A stretch of DNA of 64,000 bases from Lysobacter sp. (GTDB lineage Bacteria > Pseudomonadota > Gammaproteobacteria > Xanthomonadales > Xanthomonadaceae), in NCBI GenBank assembly GCA_013141175.1, contig JABFRN010000001.1:496001-560000 (forward strand), in the 5' to 3' direction. Made by a program: the position numbers and the translations under genes. Under the pieces are notes generated by a model. It worked only from the letters and a program-made list of their open reading frames with translations. It did no database searches and was not told the DNA's origin. Positions 1 through 9,995 of this stretch are shown in pieces (positions within the stretch are counted from its first letter, which is position 1; each line of letters opens with the position of its first letter).

Positions 1-6
1 ACAACT

Positions 7-1404
7 TCAATGCCCGCCATCGAGCGCCTTCAACTCGCTAACAAGCGCACTAGCCATCTCCGCCCCATCCCCATAAAGCATCCGCGTGTTATCCGCATAA
101 AACAGCGCATTCTCGATCCCGGCAAACCCGGTGCCCTTGCCGCGCTTGATCACTATCGTGTTCTTCGAATTCACGACATCCAGAATCGGCATCCCATAAA
201 TCGGTGAGGCCGGGTCGGTCTTGGCAACCGGATTCACCACGTCATTCGCACCGATCACCAGCGACACATCGGTATTGGCGAACTCGGGGTTGATGTCCTC
301 CATATCCACGATCAGGTCATACGGCACGCCAGCCTCGGCCAGCAGCACATTCATATGCCCGGGCATGCGACCGGCAACCGGATGGATCGCGAATTTCACT
401 TTCACGCCGCGTTCGATCAGGCGCTGGCTGAGTTCCCAGATCTTGTGCTGTGCCTGCGCGACCGCGAGGCCGTAGCCGGGGACGATCACCACGCGTTCGG
501 CGAAGGCCATCATCGCGGCGACGTCGCTGGCGTCGATGGGTTTCTGGCTGCCTTCGATGGCCGCTGCTTCACCGGTAGCACCGAAGTTGGAGAACAGCAC
601 CGAGTTGATCGAGCGGTTCATCGCTTTCGCCATCAAACGCGTGAGCAGGATGCCTGCGGCGCCGACCATCATGCCGGCGATGATCAGGGCTTCGTTGCCC
701 AGCACATAGCCTTCGAACGCGACCGCGAGACCGGTGAAGGCGTTGTACAGCGAGATGACCACCGGCATGTCGGCGCCGCCGATGGGCAGGGTCATCAACA
801 CGCCCAGCGCCAGCGCGGCGATGAAGAACGCGACGATGTACGGCACTTCGAGGGTGTACAGCGCCAACGCGCCGAGCACGATGGCGGCGATGCCGACCAG
901 GGCGTTGAAGATCTGCTGGCCGGGGAAGGTGTAGCGCTTGTCCATGCGGCCGTCGAGCTTGGCCCAAGCGATGATGGAACCGGTGAGCGAGACCGCGCCG
1001 ATCAGCGCGCCGATCACCGCGAGCGCCAGCGTCCAGACGTTGGGCGCATGGCCTGCGGCGGAATACTTGAACAGTTCGACCGCACCGATGGCCGCAGCGG
1101 AGCCGCCGCCCATGCCGTTGAACAGCGCGACCATCTGCGGCATGTCGGTCAGCGCGACCTTCTTGCCCCAGGTCCAGTTGACGGCGATGCCGATGGCGAT
1201 GCCGGCGGCCATCAGCGCGATGTTGTGCAGGCCGGGCAGGAAGAAGGTGGCGGTGGTGGCGATGAGCATGCCCACGCCCGCCCACTGGATGCCGCTGCGC
1301 GCGGTCTTGGGCGAGGCCATGCGCTGCAGGCCGAGCAGGAACAGGGTGGCGGCGATGAGATAGCTGGCCTTGACCAGCAGCGTCAGCAGTTCGGGCATGC
1401 TCAT
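7..1404 (-). CDS. pntB: NAD(P) transhydrogenase subunit beta
   Basis: 465-residue inner-membrane subunit of the proton-translocating nicotinamide nucleotide transhydrogenase, which drives hydride transfer from NADH to NADP+ with the proton gradient and so supplies NADPH. About nine hydrophobic segments fill residues 1-260. The C-terminal NADP-binding domain follows, with VPGYGLAVAQAQH near residue 310, AGRMPGHMNVLLAEAGVPYD, a GANDVVNP segment and the terminal KRGKGTGFAGIENALFY motif typical of PntB. The length matches the family (about 460). Its ATG overlaps the stop of the upstream pntAB (ATGA), so the two are translationally coupled. Recognition is certain; nothing looks damaged. Confidence 0.97.
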   Translation of the reverse strand: MSMPELLTLLVKASYLIAATLFLLGLQRMASPKTARSGIQWAGVGMLIATTATFFLPGLHNIALMAAGIAIGIAVNWTWGKKVALTDMPQMVALFNGMGGGSAAAIGAVELFKYSAAGHAPNVWTLALAVIGALIGAVSLTGSIIAWAKLDGRMDKRYTFPGQQIFNALVGIAAIVLGALALYTLEVPYIVAFFIAALALGVLMTLPIGGADMPVVISLYNAFTGLAVAFEGYVLGNEALIIAGMMVGAAGILLTRLMAKAMNRSINSVLFSNFGATGEAAAIEGSQKPIDASDVAAMMAFAERVVIVPGYGLAVAQAQHKIWELSQRLIERGVKVKFAIHPVAGRMPGHMNVLLAEAGVPYDLIVDMEDINPEFANTDVSLVIGANDVVNPVAKTDPASPIYGMPILDVVNSKNTIVIKRGKGTGFAGIENALFYADNTRMLYGDGAEMASALVSELKALDGGH

Positions 1405-1715
1405 GCCTTCTCTCCCTTGCCGCCGGTGGCGGGCTTCTTGGAAGACTTGAACATGTCGAGCATGCGCTCGGTCACTACGTAACCGCCTGCGGCGTTGCCG
1501 GCCCCCAGCAGCACGGCGATGAAGCCGATGGCCTTCTCCAGGGGGGTATCAGCGTGGCCCAGCACCACCATGGCGCCGATCAGGACGATCCCGTGGATGA
1601 AGTTGCTGCCGGACATCAGCGGGGTATGCAGGATCACGGGGACCCGCGAAATGATCACATGCCCGGCGATCGCCGCGAGCATGAAGATGTACAGCGCCAC
1701 GAAACCATCCGCCAT
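1401..1715 (-). CDS. pntAB: NAD(P) transhydrogenase subunit alpha part 2 (membrane part)
   Basis: 104-residue membrane part of the split alpha subunit. It has three hydrophobic helices (YIFMLAAIAGHVIIS, then FIHGIVLIGAMVVLG, then IGFIAVLLGAGNAAGGYVV) and a Lys-rich C-terminal tail. The start MADGFVAL is preceded by GGAGA about 6 nt upstream; longer in-frame starts lack this and lack family similarity. The stop overlaps the pntB start. In the usual order pntAA-pntAB-pntB, the NAD-binding pntAA would lie immediately upstream. Here the next 140 bases are non-coding and then comes a plus-strand gene, so pntAA must be elsewhere in the genome or after pntB, outside the window. Confidence 0.92.
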   Translation of the reverse strand: MADGFVALYIFMLAAIAGHVIISRVPVILHTPLMSGSNFIHGIVLIGAMVVLGHADTPLEKAIGFIAVLLGAGNAAGGYVVTERMLDMFKSSKKPATGGKGEKA

Positions 1716-1860
1716 CGTCGTTCTCCACATAGGGTCTGTCGGCATCATAACCGCGACATGAATGGCGCGGGGGCGTGTCAACCGGCCGGCCGTGGGGGCG
1801 TTCTCTTCCCTGCCCGCAGGCCTGCCGCACCGACATTCCTCCCTTCCAGAAGGACAACCC

Positions 1861-2208
1861 ATGACATTGCCGCTGACCAGATCGCTGATCACCGTTTCCC
1901 TGCTGCTGGCGGCCCTGGCCGCAGGTACGGCCCAGGCCGCCGACCGTGGCGACCGCGTCGAGCGCCGCTTCGACCACCGGGGCGACCATATCGACAACCG
2001 CCTCGACCGCAAGGGCGACCGCATCGACGAGCGCCTGGACCGCCGGGCCGAAGTCGCCGAGAACCATGGCCACGAGCGCCGCGCCGCCCATTTCGACAAC
2101 AAGGGCGACCGCATCGAGAACCGCCTCGACCACAAGGGCGACGTGGCCGACAACCGCCTGGACCGTCGCGGCGAGCGCCTCGACCGGCGCTGGGACCACA
2201 GGCATTGA
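1861..2208 (+). CDS. Secreted charged protein with 11-residue repeats
   Basis: 115-residue protein of unknown function. An N-terminal signal peptide (LITVSLLLAALAAGTAQA, cleavage near residue 26) is followed by about 88 residues made almost entirely of Asp, Arg, Lys, His, Glu, Asn and Gly. These form a roughly 11-residue period of the type DHRGDHIDNRL / DRKGDRIDERL / DNKGDRIENRL / DHKGDVADNRL. AAGGA lies about 8 nt before the ATG at 1861, which favours this start over the longer in-frame ATG at 1762. An 11-residue period with Ile/Leu spaced at positions 7 and 11 suggests an amphipathic helix or hendecad coiled coil in the periplasm (inference). It stands alone, between pnt (divergent) and a sigma-factor operon. 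Confidence 0.8.
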   Translation: MTLPLTRSLITVSLLLAALAAGTAQAADRGDRVERRFDHRGDHIDNRLDRKGDRIDERLDRRAEVAENHGHERRAAHFDNKGDRIENRLDHKGDVADNRLDRRGERLDRRWDHRH

Positions 2209-2271
2209 GTCTCCGCTCCGATGGCAGACGGTCGCGCCGCCGATGACCTTCGTGGCCTTAAGCTTGCACGC

Positions 2272-2859
2272 GTGAGCTCCGATGACACCTCCACGCGTGT
2301 TTCCTCGGCCGCCTCCTCCCCGGGGGCGGCCGAGGACTTTTCCCTTGATGCGTTCCTTGAGGGCATTTCGGCGCGCGCGTTCCGCTTCGCCGAACTCGGG
2401 CTGCGGCATCGCGAGGACGCACTGGATGTGGTGCAGGACGCGATGATCCGGATGATGGGCTATCGCGAGCGGCCGTCGGCGGAGTGGACACCGCTGTTCT
2501 GGAGCATCCTGCGCAGCCGGATCGTGGATCTGCAGCGGCGCAGTCTGTTCCGGATGCGCTGGCTGGTGTCGCCGAGCGCGAAAACGGAGGACGACGATGC
2601 GATCGACTGGATCGATCAGGCGCCCGACGATGCCCCCGATCCATCGCGGACGCACGACAACCGCGAGACCTATCGATCCGTGGCCACCGCGCTGCGCACG
2701 CTGCCCGCGCGCCAGCGCGAGGCCTTCACCCTGCGCGTGCTGGAAGACTGCGATGTCGCCACCACCGCGCGGATCATGGGCTGCAGCGAGGGGTCGGTGA
2801 AAACCCATCTCTCGCGGGCCCGCGACACTTTGCAACGACAGTTGGAGGATTTCCGATGA
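2272..2859 (+). CDS. RNA polymerase sigma factor, ECF-like
   Basis: About 195 residues from a GTG start (an in-frame ATG at 2221 would add 17 residues; neither has a convincing Shine-Dalgarno). Region 2 is seen in RHREDALDVVQDAMIRMMGY and FWSILRSRIVDLQRR. Region 4 is the helix-turn-helix LPARQREAFTLRVLEDCDVATTARIMGCSEGSVKTHLSRARD. An acidic linker (KTEDDDAIDWID) separates them, as in the Xanthomonadaceae sigma factors of this type. It opens a four-gene operon in which each stop overlaps the next start, and the next gene encodes a single-pass membrane protein of the kind that restrains such sigma factors. The signal it answers to cannot be read from sequence. Confidence 0.9.
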   Translation: MSSDDTSTRVSSAASSPGAAEDFSLDAFLEGISARAFRFAELGLRHREDALDVVQDAMIRMMGYRERPSAEWTPLFWSILRSRIVDLQRRSLFRMRWLVSPSAKTEDDDAIDWIDQAPDDAPDPSRTHDNRETYRSVATALRTLPARQREAFTLRVLEDCDVATTARIMGCSEGSVKTHLSRARDTLQRQLEDFR

Positions 2860-3452
2860 CTTCGGACCACCCACGCCAGGATTCGCACACCGCGCTCGAT
2901 GAGGCCGCGCGCCGCGCGCATGCCGCATCGCTCGACCGTCTCTCGCCACGGGTGCAGGCGCAGCTTGCGCAGCGCCACCGCGCAGCGATGAAACAGGCCT
3001 CGGGCCCGGCCCCCGTGCGCGTCTGGCCGATGCTCGCGCTGGGCAGCGCCGCCGCGCTGACGCTCGCGGTCGGGCTGTTCGTGGTGCGCGACAACCGCGA
3101 TGGCGGCGCGCCGAAACCGGCGGGAACGATCGCCGCCGCATCGGACATCGAAGCGGCCTCCGGAACGAACGTGCCTGCGGCCGACACCGGGACGTCATCC
3201 GCGCCGGTCATCGCCAGTGCCGATGCGCCGGATGTCGCCGTCGATGCCGTCGCCGTCGACGACACTCTCATCGACAGCGCATCCACCGACGGCATGCCCA
3301 TCGAGAACGACGCGCTGCCCGAGGAACTGCTCGCTGCGGAATTCGATACCGCAGACGAGACCATGGGCTTCGACGCACTGCAGGAAAGCCCCGATTTCTA
3401 TCTGTGGCTGGGCTCGGAAGAGTCGCAGGCCGATGTCACGGAGTCGCTATGA
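2856..3452 (+). CDS. Putative anti-sigma factor, single-pass membrane protein
   Basis: 198 residues. A charged cytoplasmic N-terminus of about 50 residues (RLSPRVQAQLAQRHRAAM) is followed by one membrane helix (WPMLALGSAAALTLAVGLFVV, about residues 53-73) and an Ala/Asp/Thr-rich acidic segment that ends in FYLWLGSEE. The architecture and its position (ATGA overlap with the sigma-factor stop) fit the short anti-sigma-like proteins paired with this sigma class in Xanthomonadaceae. No zinc-binding HxxxCxxC motif is present, so it is not a classical ZAS anti-sigma factor. The role is inferred from context. Confidence 0.72.
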   Translation: MTSDHPRQDSHTALDEAARRAHAASLDRLSPRVQAQLAQRHRAAMKQASGPAPVRVWPMLALGSAAALTLAVGLFVVRDNRDGGAPKPAGTIAAASDIEAASGTNVPAADTGTSSAPVIASADAPDVAVDAVAVDDTLIDSASTDGMPIENDALPEELLAAEFDTADETMGFDALQESPDFYLWLGSEESQADVTESL

Positions 3453-3946
3453 ACCGCTCGAACCGTCTTTTCATCCTGGTCTGCGCGCTGCTGCTCGCCC
3501 TGTCGGGCATGGCGTTCGCGCAAACGCCCCCGCCGACTGCGCCATCCACCCAGCGCACGGCGCAGGCGCCGGAATGGGAGCGTCTGACCCCGGCTCAGCG
3601 CGATGCGATCATGACCGTGGTGCGCGAACGCTGGGACGCGAACCCCGGACAGCGCACGCGCATGCTGCAGCACGCGGAACGCTGGCAGCGGATGACGCCG
3701 GAGCAGCGGCAGCGCGCGAAGGCGGGCGAGCGCCGCTGGAAACAGATGTCGCCCGAACAGCGCAAACACGCGCGGGCGACATTCGAGCAGCGCCGCGACC
3801 TTCCGCCCGCACAGCGCGCCCCGCTGCGCGAACAGCTCAAGGCGATGCCGAAGGAGCAGCGTCGCGAGTGGATACGCGCGCATCGGCGCAATCAGGACCT
3901 TAACCAGAACCTCGATCAGGACCGTAACCGGGCCCCGACCCGATGA
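3449..3946 (+). CDS. DUF3106-like periplasmic protein
   Basis: 165 residues. A signal peptide (LFILVCALLLALSGMAFA) is followed by a Gln/Arg/Glu-rich helical region with a repeated motif of the form W-x-R-M-[TS]-P-E-Q-R (WERLTPAQRDAI, WQRMTPEQRQRA, WKQMSPEQRKHA, then LPPAQRAPLREQ), as in DUF3106 proteins. The C-terminus ends in a low-complexity NQDLNQNLDQDRNR stretch. Its start overlaps the previous stop and its stop overlaps the next start. Proteins of this kind commonly follow a sigma/anti-sigma pair in Xanthomonadaceae and are thought to be envelope-stress related; the exact function is unknown. Confidence 0.8.
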   Translation: MNRSNRLFILVCALLLALSGMAFAQTPPPTAPSTQRTAQAPEWERLTPAQRDAIMTVVRERWDANPGQRTRMLQHAERWQRMTPEQRQRAKAGERRWKQMSPEQRKHARATFEQRRDLPPAQRAPLREQLKAMPKEQRREWIRAHRRNQDLNQNLDQDRNRAPTR

Positions 3947-4830
3947 CCACGATGCGTCGTCGTCCGTGGCCGGGTTTGGCGTTCGTCCTGTTGCTGGCCC
4001 TGGGCGCGGCGTTCCGTCAACCGGCGCCTGCGGCAGCGCAAGCCACCGCCAGCGCAGCTCCGATGATGCATGAGGTCGCCTACGGACCGGATCCGGCGCA
4101 GCGTTTCGATGTGTATCTGCCGGACACGTCACCACTGAAAGGCGCACCGACCATCTTCTACGTGCACGGCGGCGGCTGGCGGCGCGGCGACAAGGCGATG
4201 CGCGGCCTGATCGAAGCCAAGCAGAAGCGCTGGACCGCAGCGGGTGCGATCGTGATCTCGACCAATTACCGGATGCTGCCGGACACCGATCCGATCGAAC
4301 AGGCGCGCGATATCGCGCGCGCGGTCGCAAAGGCGCAGGACACGGTCGCCGCGCTCGGCGGCGATCCGGACGGTTTCGTGCTGATGGGGCATTCCGCCGG
4401 CGCGCATCTCGTCGGGCTGTTGGCGGCATCGCCGGCGATGGTCCGCCAGGCCGGCGTGAAACCATGGCGTGCCAGCGTGCTGCTGGACGGCGGCGCGATC
4501 GATACCGAGGCGACGATGCGGGGCCGCAATCCACCGCTGTTCGACGACGCCTTCGGCAAGGATCCCGCCTACTGGCGCGCGGCCTCGCCGCTCGCTCAAT
4601 TGAACACGAAGATCGCGCCCGTACTTGCCGTATGCGCCAGCGGGCGTCGCGATTCGTGCCCCGCCAATCGATTGTTCCTCGACAAGGCGGCGCGCTTCGG
4701 CACGCGCACGCAATTGCTGGAGAAACCGATGTCGCACATGGAGATCAACCGCGATCTTGGCGAAGACAACGACTACACCCGCGAGGTCGAAGCCTTCCTG
4801 CGCGGCGTCGGCGTGCCGCTGCAGGGCTGA
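3943..4830 (+). CDS. Secreted alpha/beta-hydrolase (esterase/lipase)
   Basis: 295 residues with a signal peptide (PWPGLAFVLLLALGAAF, then an Ala-rich stretch). The hormone-sensitive-lipase type oxyanion motif HGGGW lies near residue 68, the nucleophile elbow GHSAG near 150, and a candidate catalytic His in KPMSHMEINRDLG near the C-terminus. The fold and motifs make it a BD-FAE/esterase-like carboxylic ester hydrolase; the substrate cannot be told. It is the last gene of the sigma-factor operon (ATGA overlap with the DUF3106-like gene), so it is probably expressed under control of that sigma factor. No terminator is evident before the convergent gene ending at 4864. Confidence 0.88.
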   Translation: MTTMRRRPWPGLAFVLLLALGAAFRQPAPAAAQATASAAPMMHEVAYGPDPAQRFDVYLPDTSPLKGAPTIFYVHGGGWRRGDKAMRGLIEAKQKRWTAAGAIVISTNYRMLPDTDPIEQARDIARAVAKAQDTVAALGGDPDGFVLMGHSAGAHLVGLLAASPAMVRQAGVKPWRASVLLDGGAIDTEATMRGRNPPLFDDAFGKDPAYWRAASPLAQLNTKIAPVLAVCASGRRDSCPANRLFLDKAARFGTRTQLLEKPMSHMEINRDLGEDNDYTREVEAFLRGVGVPLQG

Positions 4831-4863
4831 GGCACGCGCTCAAGGCATCCGCGCTTCACCTCA

Positions 4864-5373
4864 TCAAGGGCAAGCGCGGCCTTCCATCGTCAGCACTGCC
4901 GCGTACTGCGGCAGTGCCGGGATCTTCCCGGCCGCCGCCTGGCGCTTGGCGTCTTCCAGGTAGATCCGCGGCCGGCCTTCACCGTCGAGCTGGGGGGCGT
5001 TGTTGGTGGGCTTGCGCCAGATCCGGATCACTGCCTGCTGCGCCGGGCAACCGGCGTTGGGGATACGGATCAGGTCATTGAGGATCCAGCCCGCCTCGGC
5101 GGACGGGTTCGCCTTGGCCGGGTCGACCAGCCGTGCGCGCGGCTGGCAACGCTTGCCGGTGCGCGCGGCGCCGTAGCGGTACGGCGTGGCGGTGTCGGCC
5201 GCAAAACTGCCCTGCAGATAGGCGCAGACCTCGGGGATGATCCGGATGGTGTGCACCTTGCCGGGCGACTGCGCCGGAAAGGGTTCGCGCTGGATTTCGG
5301 GGGTTTGCGCCGGGGCCGCAGGCGCGACGGACGACAGGAACAGCGACAGGCAGGCGATGGTCGTGAAGCGCAT
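4864..5373 (-). CDS. Conserved hypothetical secreted protein
   Basis: 169 residues. The signal peptide is [21 protein letters not shown], and the mature part is about 148 residues with cysteines in [22 protein letters not shown] and GRACP that could form two disulfides. [15 protein letters not shown] and [28 protein letters not shown] are the most ordered parts. I do not recognise a family beyond similar hypothetical proteins expected in Xanthomonadaceae. The start was chosen at the ATG directly before the signal peptide; an in-frame extension of 80 residues upstream is Pro/Arg-rich and implausible. It is transcribed divergently from hppA. Confidence 0.75.
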   Translation of the reverse strand: MRFTTIACLSLFLSSVAPAAPAQTPEIQREPFPAQSPGKVHTIRIIPEVCAYLQGSFAADTATPYRYGAARTGKRCQPRARLVDPAKANPSAEAGWILNDLIRIPNAGCPAQQAVIRIWRKPTNNAPQLDGEGRPRIYLEDAKRQAAAGKIPALPQYAAVLTMEGRACP

Positions 5374-5720
5374 GGGCGTTCTCTGGGGGCCGGAAAGCGG
5401 CCGGGAAGGCTTGGGCAAACTGCCCGACACCGCGTGAACCCGCGCTGGCTTGGCCGGATCGGCGGGCCGGGCCGGCACGGTGCTGCGACGCACCGCCGCA
5501 TGTCGGCTCGCCGGCGGAAGGGGCGTTGGCCGGTTCCAATGGGGGCGGCCCCTATGCCATAGTCGCCCGGTTAAACGCGGCCGAAGCCTCGCGACGTCGC
5601 CTTTCCACGTCACTGTTTCGCCCTGTTTCGTCCTGTTTCCCGCGACCGGTTCTGTGCAGTCAGCGATACGTCCACATGCGGTTTCTTGGTACTTCTTTTT
5701 ACGACTCTGGGGAGGGTTTC
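5374..5720. other. Divergent intergenic region upstream of hppA
   Basis: 347 bases between the start of a minus-strand secreted protein and hppA; no gene is supported. It holds short imperfect direct repeats of the form TGTTTCGCCC / TGTTTCGTCC / TGTTTCCCGC near 5620-5645, then an AT-richer stretch (TTCTTGGTACTTCTTTTTACG) before the strong hppA ribosome-binding site GGGGAGG. Promoters for both flanking genes should be here, but I cannot assign -35/-10 boxes with confidence. Confidence 0.5.
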
Positions 5721-8240
<2,520 letters not shown>

Positions 8241-8267
8241 AGCGCTGCGGCGGATTCTGGACGACAC

Positions 8268-8293
8268 GCACGGCGGCCTTCGGGTCGCCGTGC
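8268..8293 (+). other. Stable hairpin after hppA
   Basis: Two 11-nt arms (GCACGGCGGCC and GGTCGCCGTGC) pair with one G-T wobble around a TTCG tetraloop, 28 nt after the hppA stop. There is no T-run, so it is more likely an mRNA 3' stability or attenuation element between hppA and ppa than an intrinsic terminator. Confidence 0.5.
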
Positions 8294-8388
8294 GCATGTC
8301 CGGCAGCCGATCGCAGGCGAGCCGCTGCTGCGACGCAACATCCGCCGACGTAGAATGGGTGACTTCCCGCATCGAATGGAGCCCCGCC

Positions 8389-8943
8389 ATGGGCCTGGAC
8401 CTCGTCCCCACCGGCAAGAATCCGCCGGACGAAATCAACGTCATCATCGAAATCCCGAAGGACGCCGAGCCGGTCAAGTACGAGGTCGACAAGGCCTCCG
8501 GCGCGATCTTCGTCGACCGCATCCTGTCCACCCCGATGCGCTACCCCTGCAACTACGGCTACGTGCCGCACACGCTGTGCGGCGATGGCGACCCTGCCGA
8601 CGTGCTGGTGATCCTGCCGCTGCCGCTGGTGCCGGGGTCGGTGATCCGGGTCCGCCCGGTCGGCGTGCTGCGCATGAAGGACGAGGCCGGCAGCGACGAG
8701 AAACTGCTCGCCGTACCCGTGGACAAGGTGTTTTCCGGCTACAGCCACATCGCCGACATCGACCAGGTCAGCCCGCACTGGCTGGATCGCATCGGCCACT
8801 TCTTCGAGCATTACAAGGATCTGGAGAAGGGCAAGTGGGTGAAGCTCGACGGCTGGGGCGCCGCCGAGGAAGCGAAGCGATTGATCATGGAGTCGATCGA
8901 GCGCTACAACGCCACGCCGGAAGCGGAGAAGCCGAAGTTCTGA
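8389..8943 (+). CDS. ppa: Inorganic pyrophosphatase (soluble, family I)
   Basis: 184-residue cytosolic Mg2+-dependent enzyme hydrolysing PPi to two phosphates, pulling biosynthetic reactions forward. The family I signature is complete: EIPKDAEPVKYEVDK, then RYPCNYGYVPHT, then the DGDPADVLV metal-binding motif, and the later VDKVFSGYSHIADI and GHFFEHYKDLEKGKWVKL. The start ATG at 8389 has GGAG about 7 nt upstream; a longer in-frame ATG at 8290 has no family similarity. It lies 148 bases after hppA on the same strand, so the cell keeps both an energy-conserving and a soluble pyrophosphatase here. An intrinsic terminator follows. Confidence 0.97.
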   Translation: MGLDLVPTGKNPPDEINVIIEIPKDAEPVKYEVDKASGAIFVDRILSTPMRYPCNYGYVPHTLCGDGDPADVLVILPLPLVPGSVIRVRPVGVLRMKDEAGSDEKLLAVPVDKVFSGYSHIADIDQVSPHWLDRIGHFFEHYKDLEKGKWVKLDGWGAAEEAKRLIMESIERYNATPEAEKPKF

Positions 8944-8970
8944 GTCGGCGATCCGCATCCGTCGAACGAA

Positions 8971-8997
8971 AAACCCGCGCACTCCGCGGGTTTTTTC
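8971..8997 (+). terminator. Rho-independent terminator after ppa
   Basis: Arms AACCCGCG and CGCGGGTT form an 8-bp stem with a 5-nt loop, followed by TTTTTT. It starts 29 nt after the ppa stop. Confidence 0.88.
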
Positions 8998-9096
8998 GTT
9001 TCGACCGCCTCCCCGCAGGCCCGACGCTTGACAGGGTCGCGCGCGCCGGGCTACTGAAAAGCCTCTCCCTTGCCACGATCAACGCCCGGAGCGCCG

Positions 9097-9972
9097 ATGT
9101 TTCGTCTCGAAGAATTCCAGACCGCCGCCGAACAGACCACGATGGAAGCCACGGTGCGCCGCGCCTGCGATGCCGCCGTGCGCGACCCGCTGTCGCAGTT
9201 CCTGTTCATCGACCGCTATACCCGCTGGAACGGGTATGCCGGGGCGCTGGTGGCCAAACTGTCGGGCAACCTCGGCGAATCGCAGGACCTGTTCCTAGAT
9301 CCCAACGAAGCGGACCGGGCGCAGGCGGTACGCGGCATGGATGTCGCCGGGCACGTGCTGGATGCCACCGTCGACGAACACCTCGACAAGGGCCATCGGG
9401 TGCCGCATCGCACCCTCGCCCAGGCGATGCGCAAGGCCGCCGCGGACTACGCCGGATTGCCGCTGGCGGAACGCAATGCGCTGTCGGCGCCGCCGGCGTG
9501 GCTGCAGGACGTCGTCGCCCGCACCCGCACCTTCGTCTGCTACGGCAGCGTGGCCCACGACGCCGAAGCGCTGGTCCGTTCGATCGGCACCCACATCGCT
9601 TCGGAATCGATGGCCGACCGCGAATACGCGATCATCGACCGCGTGTTCCGCGCCGAGCGCCATCACGAAGGCTTCTATCAGTACCTGCGCGAACGCGACT
9701 ACCGGGTGGAGCTGGGCGGAAAACTCGTGCATGCCTATGCATGGATCACCATCCACGCCACATTCGAATCGCAGGGCGTCGAAGCCGAACATCTGGCCGA
9801 AGCGATGAAGGCGCTGGAACTGGCCGCACGCTATCGCCCGGAATCGCGCGAACGCATTCTCGAACTCGCGCGCGAGGGCTATCGCAGCTTCGCGGAGATC
9901 CAGCGCGATTTCTTCGTGCATGCCGAACGCGAATGCACGGCGATGGCGGAAGGCCGGCAGCAGGCGGCCTGA
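9097..9972 (+). CDS. Hypothetical helical protein, possibly metal-binding
   Basis: 291 residues, almost entirely predicted helix, with no signal peptide. The start ATG has GGAG 5 nt upstream. Clusters of His, Glu and Asp lie in helix-like spacing: DVAGHVLDATVDEHLDKGH, then ESMADREYAIIDR, then RAERHHEGFYQYLRE, then HATFESQGVEAEHLAEAM. These could supply a ferritin-like or heme-oxygenase-like carboxylate/His metal site, but I do not recognise a named family and this is inference from residue spacing only. It is convergent with the Asp/Asn beta-hydroxylase gene (24 bases apart). The two are not co-transcribed, but their pairing near a TonB-dependent receptor may be functional. Confidence 0.65.
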   Translation: MFRLEEFQTAAEQTTMEATVRRACDAAVRDPLSQFLFIDRYTRWNGYAGALVAKLSGNLGESQDLFLDPNEADRAQAVRGMDVAGHVLDATVDEHLDKGHRVPHRTLAQAMRKAAADYAGLPLAERNALSAPPAWLQDVVARTRTFVCYGSVAHDAEALVRSIGTHIASESMADREYAIIDRVFRAERHHEGFYQYLRERDYRVELGGKLVHAYAWITIHATFESQGVEAEHLAEAMKALELAARYRPESRERILELAREGYRSFAEIQRDFFVHAERECTAMAEGRQQAA

Positions 9973-9995
9973 CGCCATTCGAGACGGGAGAGGGC

